From assembly GCA_030706745.1 (NCBI GenBank), contig JAUZNX010000001.1:496001-560000 (forward strand): a stretch of 64,000 nucleotides of DNA, given 5' to 3'. The notes under the pieces were generated by a model. It saw only the letters and a program-made list of their open reading frames with translations. It ran no database searches and was not told where the DNA came from. The position numbers and the translations under genes were made by a program. This document shows, piece after piece, positions 1-6,900 of the stretch (position 1 is the first letter of the stretch; the number at the start of each line of letters is the position of its first letter). The DNA comes from Bacteroidota bacterium. GTDB taxonomy: Bacteria > Bacteroidota > Ignavibacteria > Palsa-1295.

Positions 1-45
1 TAGCCACATCCCCATTTTTATCCAGGATGGCACAAGGAGTGATTC

Positions 46-648
46 GTGATTGACTTCCGGCTGTACGTTGTGAGTAATCGACAGATGCGGGGCGATCTCG
101 TCGTGTTCGCACGCGAAGCCGCCGCTTATGGATTGCGCGCACTGCAATTGCGCGAGAAAGATCTTTCGACGCGCGCGTTGCTTGCGCTCGCTCTTCAGAT
201 TCGCGAGGTAGCGCCGGAGCTTCAACTCTTCATCAACGATCGGCCCGATGTCGCGCTGGCTTGCAGCGCAGCCGGTATCCAGGCGTCCGAAGCGGGCTGG
301 CCTGCCCACCGTCTGCACCAGAGCTTCGATCTCTTGTGCGGCAAGAGCATGCATTCGGTCGGACCGATGACGGATTGGTCTGGTGTTGATTTCGCTACTT
401 TCGGACCTGTCTTCGCAACTCCGTCGAAAACTGAACTTGGCATTGGCCCTCGCGGGCTCGGCGCGCTTCGGCAGACAGCCGAGTTGGCGCCAGTCCCGGT
501 CTTCGCGATCGGCGGCATGACGCCAGAACGCGCCGCGCGATGCCGCGAGAATGGCGCACAAGGGGTCGCAGTGATGTCCGACTTGCTGCTGGCCTCCGAC
601 CTTCGTGCGCGTCTCCAGGAGTACGAATCCGCTCTTGGCCAACTATGA
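46..648 (+). CDS. TenI-like thiamine phosphate synthase family protein (probable thiazole tautomerase)
   Basis: 200 aa, GTG start at 46 with an AAGGAG ribosome site at 34-39. It has the ThiE/TenI barrel landmarks QLREKD (about residue 35), NDRPDVA (about 64) and AIGGMTPERAA near the C-terminus. The loop that in true ThiE reads GVHLGQ.D is replaced here by an unrelated stretch (GIQASEAGW), whereas the next gene keeps it. That pattern fits TenI, which aromatises the thiazole phosphate tautomer, rather than the ThiE condensation enzyme. Its TGA overlaps the ATG of the next gene (ATGA at 645-648), so the pair should be translated together with the thiF-like gene after it. Family call is firm; the TenI subtype is inferred from the lost loop and the neighbouring full ThiE. 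Confidence 0.8.
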   Translation: MIDFRLYVVSNRQMRGDLVVFAREAAAYGLRALQLREKDLSTRALLALALQIREVAPELQLFINDRPDVALACSAAGIQASEAGWPAHRLHQSFDLLCGKSMHSVGPMTDWSGVDFATFGPVFATPSKTELGIGPRGLGALRQTAELAPVPVFAIGGMTPERAARCRENGAQGVAVMSDLLLASDLRARLQEYESALGQL

Positions 649-1268
649 TATACGACCTCACGGGCCTGCATGTTATTGTGGGTGGCGATCGTGCCATCGA
701 GTTAGCCACGCTTGCCGATCAACTTGGTGCGAGCGTGATTCAGCTTCGAGAAAAAGATAGACCTCTCGGGGAAATACTCGACGTCGCCGACGCGATTCGA
801 ACTCGCGTGACGCATGCTGCCTTCATCATCAACGATCGGGCAGACATTGCGCGCGCCGTTCATGCCGATGGCGTGCATCTTGGTAGTGACGATCTGCCTG
901 TCGAATACGCTCGCGTCTTGCTAGGGCCCGATGCAATCATTGGCGCCACATGCGGCTCGTTAACTGAAGCTATGGAAGCGCAAACTGTTGGGGCAAATTA
1001 TATTGGCTTCGGTCATATCTATCCAACCCGTTCCAAAGAAAAGCGAACGCCGCAGAAGACTCTGCAAGAGGTCTCTGATTTTGCGTCGGCTATTTCCGTC
1101 CCGCTTATTGCCATTGGCGGCATTACACCTGCGAACGCTGCGCCAGTACTTCAAGCCGGAGCTTCTGGTATCGCCGTAATTGGCGCAATTCAAAATTCTG
1201 ACGATCCGGCGCGGACGATTCGCGAGTTGCTCGCGCTTGTGAACCTTCGCGCCACGCCGCAGCCATGA
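645..1268 (+). CDS. thiE: Thiamine-phosphate synthase
   Basis: 207 aa from the ATG that overlaps the previous stop; an open frame continues upstream but without support. Keeps the full ThiE set: QLREKD, INDRADIA, DGVHLGSDD, a GATCGS turn, IGFGHIYPTRSK and AIGGITPANAA. ThiE joins HMP-pyrophosphate to the thiazole phosphate to make thiamine phosphate in the cytoplasm; the conserved acidic and Ser/Thr residues of those motifs bind Mg and pyrophosphate. Middle gene of a tenI-thiE-thiF chain with ATGA overlaps on both sides (645-648 and 1265-1268). No TPP riboswitch is visible, but any leader would lie left of the window. Confidence 0.9.
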   Translation: MIYDLTGLHVIVGGDRAIELATLADQLGASVIQLREKDRPLGEILDVADAIRTRVTHAAFIINDRADIARAVHADGVHLGSDDLPVEYARVLLGPDAIIGATCGSLTEAMEAQTVGANYIGFGHIYPTRSKEKRTPQKTLQEVSDFASAISVPLIAIGGITPANAAPVLQAGASGIAVIGAIQNSDDPARTIRELLALVNLRATPQP

Positions 1269-2413
1269 TGTTGTCGAACGAAGAACGCCAGCGCTATCAA
1301 CGCCACCTGACACTCGCCGAGATCGGCGAGCGCGGGCAAACACTGCTCAAAGCTGCCCGCGTGCTTGTAATCGGTGCGGGCGGACTTGGCTCCCCAGCTC
1401 TCCTTTATCTCGCGGCAGCCGGCGTTGGCACGATCGGCATTGTCGAGGATGATCGCGTCGATATTTCGAATCTCCATCGCCAGATTCTCTTTGGCGAGTC
1501 CTCCGCAGGACGCTCCAAAGCGCAAGAAGCAAAGCGGAGAGTTGTCGATGTCAATCCACACGTCACGGTTGCATTGCACGAAACTCGCTTCGCACCGGAT
1601 AACGCGCTGGATATTCTTACGGGCTACGATCTCGTGCTCGATGGATCGGATAATTTCTCGACACGCTATCTCGCCAATGACGCCTGTGTGATTCGCGGCA
1701 TCCCGCTGATCTCCGGCTCGATCGACCGCTTCGAAGGACAGGTCAGCGTATTTTCCACCCGTGGGGGTCCTTGCTATCGCTGCCTCTTCCCGGAAATCCC
1801 CGATCCATCGCTCGTGCCATCGTGCGCGGAGTCCGGTGTGTTGGGTGTACTGCCCGGGGTGATCGGAAGCCTCATGGCGACCGAGGCGATCAAGCTCCTA
1901 TGCGGCATTGGCGAGCCGCTCATCGGACGGCTGCTCCGTTACGATGCGCTTGCGATGCGTTTTGCGGAGTTTCGCATTGCTCGCGATCCCGATTGTCCGA
2001 TGTGCGGACGAGATGGGCGAAGCACGCTGTTTGAAAGTTATGAGTTCGCCTGCCAGACCGAACCGCTTGAGATCACCTTCGCGCAATTGCCGGATGATGC
2101 TTTGCTCATCGATGTCCGAGAATCGATTGAATTTCGAACGCGGCCATCGCGTGCTCAGCTAATCCCGATGAGCATATTTGCTTCACGCATCGAGGCATTG
2201 CCACGTGATCGAGCCATTGTCTTGCTTTGTGCCTCAGGCATTCGAAGCCTGACGGCAGCCAATATGCTTATCGCTCGCGGCTTCTCCAATGTTTGCAGCC
2301 TTGCCGGAGGATTGCAGCGCAATCCAGAACTTGCCATCAGCGTCGTGGCTTTGGATGGATTTTCTGCAACGTCAGCACCCGAAACTCCCCCAGCTTCAGC
2401 TCCTCAATCGTAA
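1265..2413 (+). CDS. thiF: ThiF/MoeB-type adenylyltransferase with C-terminal rhodanese domain
   Basis: 382 aa E1-like enzyme that adenylates the C-terminus of a sulfur carrier protein (ThiS or MoaD). Nucleotide-binding GAGGLG at about 38-43, DGSDNFSTR at about 126-134, zinc ligands C170/C173 and C244/C247, and the conserved catalytic-loop Cys187 in PSCAESGVLG. Residues about 270-355 form a rhodanese domain with active-site Cys322 (LLCASGIRS), so sulfur transfer and activation are fused. The thi neighbours favour ThiF over MoeB, though MoeB cannot be excluded from sequence. The last 30 or so residues are a Ser/Pro/Ala-rich tail that runs 77 bp into the convergent lipoprotein gene; the rhodanese fold itself ends before the overlap. 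Confidence 0.85.
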   Translation: MMLSNEERQRYQRHLTLAEIGERGQTLLKAARVLVIGAGGLGSPALLYLAAAGVGTIGIVEDDRVDISNLHRQILFGESSAGRSKAQEAKRRVVDVNPHVTVALHETRFAPDNALDILTGYDLVLDGSDNFSTRYLANDACVIRGIPLISGSIDRFEGQVSVFSTRGGPCYRCLFPEIPDPSLVPSCAESGVLGVLPGVIGSLMATEAIKLLCGIGEPLIGRLLRYDALAMRFAEFRIARDPDCPMCGRDGRSTLFESYEFACQTEPLEITFAQLPDDALLIDVRESIEFRTRPSRAQLIPMSIFASRIEALPRDRAIVLLCASGIRSLTAANMLIARGFSNVCSLAGGLQRNPELAISVVALDGFSATSAPETPPASAPQS

Positions 2414-2675
2414 AGTGCACCGTGTCACCTTCCTTGATCGGCTTCATAATCGAGTCGCTGATCAGGGGATAGGAATACATCATCGGGCTTAGCAGCTTCG
2501 GTACCGTCCCATGCTCCAGCGTTATGAGATGATGTTCGTAATCGATTCGCCGCACGATGCCACGGCCGCTCCCGGTGCCGGTATCAACCGGAAATAGTTT
2601 GTTACAGCCGAGCATGGCAAAAAGCAGCAGGAAGTAAGCGGTGACGTGAAATGAGTAGTACCGGACGACGCTCAT
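2337..2675 (-). CDS. CusF-like copper-binding-domain lipoprotein
   Basis: 112 aa from the ATG at 2675. Signal peptide with lipobox FAMLGC (Cys24), then a small beta-barrel-like domain of the CusF/copper-binding family: GIVRRIDYEHHLITLEHG, SPMMYSYPL, IKEGDTVHFTIEE. CusF proteins bind Cu(I) through a His and two Met near a Trp. Here one Met seems kept (PMM) while the Trp and second Met positions are changed, so metal binding is uncertain. A longer frame opens at ATG 2741, overlapping the upstream permease stop as ATGA, but those extra 22 codons come from a 7-bp repeat array and lie in front of a normal signal peptide. Last gene of the minus-strand ABC-2 exporter run; converges on and overlaps the thiF-like gene by 77 bp. 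Confidence 0.6.
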   Translation of the reverse strand: MSVVRYYSFHVTAYFLLLFAMLGCNKLFPVDTGTGSGRGIVRRIDYEHHLITLEHGTVPKLLSPMMYSYPLISDSIMKPIKEGDTVHFTIEELKLGEFRVLTLQKIHPKPRR

Positions 2676-2706
2676 GATTGCTCTACCTCGCTCTCTTGCC
2701 ATGCTA

Positions 2707-2741
2707 ATTCTCATACCCGATACTCTATTCCCCATTCTCAT
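2707..2741. repeat. Degenerate heptamer array at permease stop codon
   Basis: Five 7-bp units on the + strand (attctca, tacccga, tactcta, ttcccca, ttctcat). It covers the stop codon of the upstream permease gene (minus strand, 2738-2740) and precedes the lipoprotein start, creating an alternative in-frame start at 2741. Confidence 0.6.
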
Positions 2742-3868
2742 GCCAATTTCTTCCTAAAGCGAAGCGCACTCAATGTCAGGATCGCTGTCGCGAAGATGAA
2801 GAGCGCCAGTACCTGCGGCCAGAGTACATCCAGTCCCGCACCGCGAAGAAAAATGCCGCGGATGATTTCGAAGAAGTATCTGAGCGGCAGAAGATAACTG
2901 ATGACCTGGATCAATTTGGGCATGTTCTCGATCGGGAAGATAAATCCCGATAGGAAGTTCATCGGCAGCATCACAAAGAACATTGCGGTCATCATCGCTT
3001 GCTGTTGCGTGCTGCTGACAGTTGAGACGAAAAGCCCAATCCCAAGCGTTGTCAGAATAAACAGCACCGAAAGCCAGCCGAGCGTTATGATCGAACCGCG
3101 GACTGGGATGCCAAACAGCAGCGTCACGCCGGCCAGCGCAAGCAGAATATCGATCATGCCGATGATCGTAAATGGCGCAAGCTTTCCGACGATGATCTGC
3201 CACGTTTTGACCGGAGTCACGATGAGCTGTTCCATCGTCCCTTGCTCCTTTTCTTTCACGATCGCAAGTGCCGTCAGCACGACGGTCGCCTGCATCAGGA
3301 TCATCCCGAGCAGGCTCGGTAAAATGTAGTTGCGGCTCTTGAGATCGGGATTGTACCACACACGAATCTCCGGTTGGACCGTGATCGGCTTCAGCATTCC
3401 CAACCCTTTTCGTGCAAATCCCGACAGCATGACATCTTGGGAATATCCTGCCACGATCACTGCCGCATAGTTGAGCCCGACAGACGCCGCGTTACTCTCC
3501 GAACCATCCACAATCGCCTGGATCGGCGCCGGCTCGCCTCGTGAAAGCTTGCGTCCGAACTCCCGCGGAATTGTCAATGCAATCGAGGCTTTGCCACACA
3601 CGAGATAGTCGTCGATGTCCGACATTTTATTGACGTAGGCGACGATGGGGAAGTAACCGGAATTCTCAAATCGCGCGATGAAATCATGGCTTTGCAGCGA
3701 ATGGTCGAGATCGCATACGATCATCGGCACCGAGTTGACATCGAGATTGATCGCAAAGCCGAAAATCAGCAACTGCATGATCGGGCCAATAAAAATCAGC
3801 CGCACGATATTCGGATCACGCCGAAGTTGGAGGAATTCCTTGCGTAGAATATGAAGAATGGCTCGCAT
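2738..3868 (-). CDS. ABC-2 type transporter permease (YhhJ/YbhR-like)
   Basis: 376 aa. N-terminal helix after a KEFLQLRRDPN motif (typical start of ABC-2 exporters of the Ybh/Yhh type), a large extracytoplasmic domain of about 150 residues, then five C-terminal helices with the conserved cytoplasmic EKEQGTMEQL loop (about residue 205) and LPLRYFFEIIRGIFLRG near the end. Likely forms a heterodimer with the paralogous permease at 4467-5603, powered by the ATPase at 5715-6653. The usual HlyD-type adaptor of YbhGFSR-like exporters is not seen here. The substrate cannot be told from sequence. Confidence 0.88.
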   Translation of the reverse strand: MRAILHILRKEFLQLRRDPNIVRLIFIGPIMQLLIFGFAINLDVNSVPMIVCDLDHSLQSHDFIARFENSGYFPIVAYVNKMSDIDDYLVCGKASIALTIPREFGRKLSRGEPAPIQAIVDGSESNAASVGLNYAAVIVAGYSQDVMLSGFARKGLGMLKPITVQPEIRVWYNPDLKSRNYILPSLLGMILMQATVVLTALAIVKEKEQGTMEQLIVTPVKTWQIIVGKLAPFTIIGMIDILLALAGVTLLFGIPVRGSIITLGWLSVLFILTTLGIGLFVSTVSSTQQQAMMTAMFFVMLPMNFLSGFIFPIENMPKLIQVISYLLPLRYFFEIIRGIFLRGAGLDVLWPQVLALFIFATAILTLSALRFRKKLA

Positions 3869-3988
3869 TAATGTCTGTGCAACACTATGGTCGTACTTGA
3901 ATGCTCAACGCACTGCTCATGCAAAAGTACGATCTGTTGCCCATGACAGCAGGAACAACACAATACGAACATTCGGCGCGTCAAAAAC

Positions 3989-4009
3989 ACCACCGCCTAC
4001 TTCGGTGGT
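3989..4009 (-). terminator. Probable Rho-independent terminator
   Basis: Stem ACCACCG/CGGTGGT with a 7-nt loop; read on the minus strand the stem is followed by GTTTTTG. It would stop minus-strand transcripts coming from the 4467-5603 permease or the small ORF at 4078, making it likely that the second permease has its own promoter. Confidence 0.5.
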
Positions 4010-4077
4010 AGTTCGCAGCTTGCGAGAGAGTTCAATCCAACGGATCAGTGTCGCTGTGGATTTACAGACCAATCCCC

Positions 4078-4326
4078 TCAATTCCAATGTATCGGTTTCA
4101 CGGCATGGAAGGTCCGAAGATACTCGAAGTCGTCCATCTCCGTGTCCGACACGGCATTGCGAGCGATTGCGTCAGGTCGTGTGGCAAGACACACTGGTGT
4201 GCGACGCGGGGTGCGCAGTGAGTGCAGATGGTGTGCGCGAGCTCGCCCTTCGCTCGTATGCTCCAGCACCCAGCCGGAGACCAAACCACACACGATGGAT
4301 AATTTGATGAGAAGAAAATCTGGCAT
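4078..4326 (-). CDS. Small hypothetical protein with N-terminal hydrophobic segment
   Basis: 82 aa, not recognised. The first 20 residues (MPDFLLIKLSIVCGLVSGWV) could be a signal peptide or one membrane helix, and a CGAGG stretch lies about 8 nt before the ATG. The rest is basic and of low similarity to anything I know. It lies in the spacer between the two permeases on the same strand, upstream of a hairpin. May be spurious. Confidence 0.25.
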   Translation of the reverse strand: MPDFLLIKLSIVCGLVSGWVLEHTSEGRARAHHLHSLRTPRRTPVCLATRPDAIARNAVSDTEMDDFEYLRTFHAVKPIHWN

Positions 4327-4466
4327 AGACGCCTCGTGCTAATGTTACAAGCCCTTGTGCAACAGTCACACCATTCCGGGGATAGCGCGGAATGAGAAGA
4401 ATTGTCGGTCTCGTCGCCAGATTAGGGAAAGAATCTTTACTGCGGGTAGTAAGTACTTCCCGTGCA

Positions 4467-5603
4467 TTACAATACCTTCTTCCGCAGTCTGTTCCAGCTT
4501 ACAACGATGATCCAGGTGGCGAAGGCGAGCATGAAGAGCGTCTCTTGCCAGAAGACTTCAAGCCCCGCGCCGCGCAGCACAATGCCACGCAGGATCGAGA
4601 GGAAATAGCGCGCCGGATTGATATATGTCAGCGCCTGTATCGGCAGCGGCATGTTGCGGATCGGAAATGCAAAACCGGAGAGCATGAACGTCGGCAACAG
4701 CGAAAGCAGCGTCGCAAGCTGAAAGGCTTGTTCTTGCCGCGAGGAAACTGTCGAGACCCACAGCCCGAGTCCCAAACCACAGAGGATAAAGATCATTGCT
4801 TCGACATACAGCAATAGTAAATTGCCGCGCACAATCACATCGAACAGAACATAGCCCGTCAGGAGAATGAGCGATGTGCTGATGATCGAGATCAGCACAT
4901 AGGGCAACGTCTTGCCGGCGATGAGCTCCATTGGATGGACTGGCGAAACGATGATCTGTTCGATCGTCCCGTTTTCGCGCTCGCGCACGATCGAAAGCGA
5001 AGTCGAGATCACCGTTGCGATCATGAGAATAAACCCGATGAGTCCCGGCACCAGAAACTTCGGACTCGTCAGCTCGGGATTATACCAGATGCGTGCGCGG
5101 TAATCAATTGGCAACGCCGGTCTCCCGCCGCCCGCCCGGGCAAGCAGAGCGAGCGAAAGACGCGTCGAATAATCCTGCGCCATCTCGGCGAGATAGCCTG
5201 CGGCAGCAGTGGCATTCGTCGCGTTCGATCCATCGACCAGGACTTGGATCTTGACCGATCGGTTTGCCCGCAAATCTCGCTCGAAGTTTATCGGAATGAC
5301 GAGCACCGCGCGTGCGATCTGTCCGGTCAGGACACTATCGACCTGGTGGTCGCTTGTCAGCGCGGCGACTTTATCGAAATACTCAGTGTGGAGGAATCCA
5401 TCGGTGAGTTCGCGGCTGGTGGTCGTGCGGTCCTGATCGTAGATCGCAAGAGGGACATGCTTCACGTCGTAATTCAGCGCATAGCCAAAAAGCACGAGCA
5501 TGAAGGCCGGTACCACCAGCAGCACGCCAAGCGAGCGCTTATCCCGCCGGATTTGGCGAAACTCCTTCTTGATGATGGGCCGGATGCGATGAAGTGAGAT
5601 CAC
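4467..5603 (-). CDS. ABC-2 type transporter permease (YbhS-like)
   Basis: 378 aa, same architecture as the permease at 2738-3868: IKKEFRQIRRDKR start, one helix, large periplasmic domain, then five helices with the RERENGTIEQI loop and INPARYFLSILRGIVLRG end. Identity with the other permease is visible across the whole length, as in YbhS/YbhR pairs, which make a heterodimeric inner-membrane export channel. Lies 111 bp downstream of the ATPase gene; the gap is filled with inverted 7-bp repeat arrays. Confidence 0.88.
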   Translation of the reverse strand: MISLHRIRPIIKKEFRQIRRDKRSLGVLLVVPAFMLVLFGYALNYDVKHVPLAIYDQDRTTTSRELTDGFLHTEYFDKVAALTSDHQVDSVLTGQIARAVLVIPINFERDLRANRSVKIQVLVDGSNATNATAAAGYLAEMAQDYSTRLSLALLARAGGGRPALPIDYRARIWYNPELTSPKFLVPGLIGFILMIATVISTSLSIVRERENGTIEQIIVSPVHPMELIAGKTLPYVLISIISTSLILLTGYVLFDVIVRGNLLLLYVEAMIFILCGLGLGLWVSTVSSRQEQAFQLATLLSLLPTFMLSGFAFPIRNMPLPIQALTYINPARYFLSILRGIVLRGAGLEVFWQETLFMLAFATWIIVVSWNRLRKKVL

Positions 5604-5610
5604 TGTGTTT

Positions 5611-5720
5611 TACGTAACGCGTGGATGCGTAACGAGTAACGCGTGAAGAGTATTCTCATGCCAGGAGGTCCCGACGCGTTGAGCATCCGCGCATTACGCG
5701 TTGCTCTTTACGCGTTACTC
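5611..5720. repeat. Pair of inverted heptamer arrays between ATPase and permease genes
   Basis: Left arm 5611-5650 and right arm 5690-5720 both consist of 7-bp units of the ACGCGTAA type. The arms are reverse complements: 5634-5650 matches the complement of 5704-5720 with one mismatch, so RNA could fold into a long stem. The right arm carries the ATPase stop codon (5715-5717). Confidence 0.7.
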
Positions 5721-6653
5721 ACCCACTGCCTGCCGGTCCAGCAAATGCAGAAACACATCTTCGAGCGATGGCACAATCCGTTCGATGCGAATGAGCGGCA
5801 AATTGTGCTTCGCAAGAACTTCGCCAATCACTTGCTCCGCGTCGAGCTCGGGCTTCACACTCACGTGCAACAATGTGCCGAAGACAGATGTCTCTTCGAT
5901 CCTCTTATCATCCGAGAGCGCGCTCATGGCTTCGATCACATGCTCGGTCTCGACTTCCATCACCGGGTTCGTGATGTACTGCGTCTTCAACTCCTGCGGA
6001 CTACCGCCGGCGATAATGCGTCCGGCGTGAATCAGCATTAAGCGGTTGCAATACTCAGCCTCATCGAGATAGTGGGTGGTAACGAAGACTGTCGTCCCGC
6101 CCTCGGCAAGTTGGCGAATCAAATCCCAAAATCTTCGGCGCATGATCGGATCGACGCCGCCGGTCGGCTCGTCCAGAAAAACAATCTCCGGTTCATGCAG
6201 CATCGCGCAGGCAAGAGCAAGGCGTTGTTTAAACCCGCCAGGTAATTCGGTCGGAAGACTGTTCTCGCGGCCCTCGAGCCCGGCAGTCTGGATGGCCCAC
6301 GCGTGCTTCTTCGCGATGACTTCCTTGCTTAAGCCGTAGATGCCGCCCCAGAAGCGGATATTCTCAGCCACCGTGAGATCGCCATAGAGCGAAAACTTCT
6401 GCGACATATATCCGATGCGTTCTTTGACACGCTCCGGTTCTTTGTTGATGTCATATCCAGCGACGGTGGCAGTGCCGCTCGTCGACTGCAAAAGTCCCGT
6501 CAGCATCCGGATCGTCGTCGATTTGCCGGAGCCATTCGCGCCCAGGAATCCGAAGATCTCACCTTTGCGCACTTCGAACGAGACATCATCGACCGCCGTG
6601 AAGCTGCCAAAGCGTTTGGTGAGCGAGTGGGATTGGATGGAGAGATCGGGCAT
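5715..6653 (-). CDS. ABC transporter ATP-binding protein (YbhF-like half)
   Basis: 312 aa ATPase. Walker A GANGSGKST (about 39-47), signature LPGGFKQRLALACAM in the place of LSGGQ, Walker B IVFLDEPTGGVD, and H-loop VFVTTHYLDEAEYC, followed by the C-terminal domain usual in drug or lipid exporters of the CcmA/YadG type. It powers the two ABC-2 permeases downstream on the same strand. It starts 30 bp after the small membrane protein gene at 6683-6859. Confidence 0.92.
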   Translation of the reverse strand: MPDLSIQSHSLTKRFGSFTAVDDVSFEVRKGEIFGFLGANGSGKSTTIRMLTGLLQSTSGTATVAGYDINKEPERVKERIGYMSQKFSLYGDLTVAENIRFWGGIYGLSKEVIAKKHAWAIQTAGLEGRENSLPTELPGGFKQRLALACAMLHEPEIVFLDEPTGGVDPIMRRRFWDLIRQLAEGGTTVFVTTHYLDEAEYCNRLMLIHAGRIIAGGSPQELKTQYITNPVMEVETEHVIEAMSALSDDKRIEETSVFGTLLHVSVKPELDAEQVIGEVLAKHNLPLIRIERIVPSLEDVFLHLLDRQAVGE

Positions 6654-6682
6654 GATGCGGGAAAAACATCACAAATGTGGCT

Positions 6683-6859
6683 TTAATTATTCACCTCTTT
6701 ATGCTTGCCCCGCGCCTTCCGCCAAATTATTAGCGTCCAAATAATTATGACGAGAATAAAGTAATGTGGATAGGAATAGATTAAGCCTTCACGTCTTACA
6801 AAGACTTCTACTACAAACGTTAGGGAACAGACGAGGAAGAACAATATGGCGGATCTCAT
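6683..6859 (-). CDS. 58-aa two-helix membrane protein (EGLIYSYP family)
   Basis: Short ORF read directly from the minus strand: ATG 6857-6859, TAA 6683-6685. Two hydrophobic segments (about 4-20 and 31-47) flank a conserved loop EVFVRREGLIYSYPHYF, and a basic tail follows (WRKARGKHKE). A second, decayed copy lies at 23985-24147, where the loop reads EVFVRNEGLIYSYPQYF, and a distant look-alike at 22008-22175. The conservation of the loop between the two copies argues that this is a real gene. Sits between the hybrid kinase (stop 6895) and the ABC ATPase (start 6653). Function unknown. Confidence 0.65.
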   Translation of the reverse strand: MRSAILFFLVCSLTFVVEVFVRREGLIYSYPHYFILVIIIWTLIIWRKARGKHKEVNN

Positions 6860-6872
6860 CGCGTTTCAGCCA

Positions 6873-6900
6873 AGTTCCCAATTCACAATTGGCACTACAG
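6873..6900. repeat. Short heptamer array at kinase stop codon
   Basis: Four units (agttccc, aattcac, aattggc, actacag) covering the stop codon of the hybrid kinase gene (6895-6897). Short, but of the same kind as the other arrays. Confidence 0.4.

Larger units (their letters stand above)
3869..4466. other. Spacer between the two permease genes
   Basis: A 598-bp stretch that breaks the permease-permease pair. It holds one weak minus-strand small ORF (4078-4326) and a terminator-like hairpin (3989-4009). No membrane-fusion protein gene or clear relic of one was recognised. Confidence 0.6.

Noticed and set aside
3858-4307. 149-aa plus-strand open frame between the permease genes
   Set aside because: Overlaps the permease start, has no ribosome site, low-complexity basic composition and no recognisable family.
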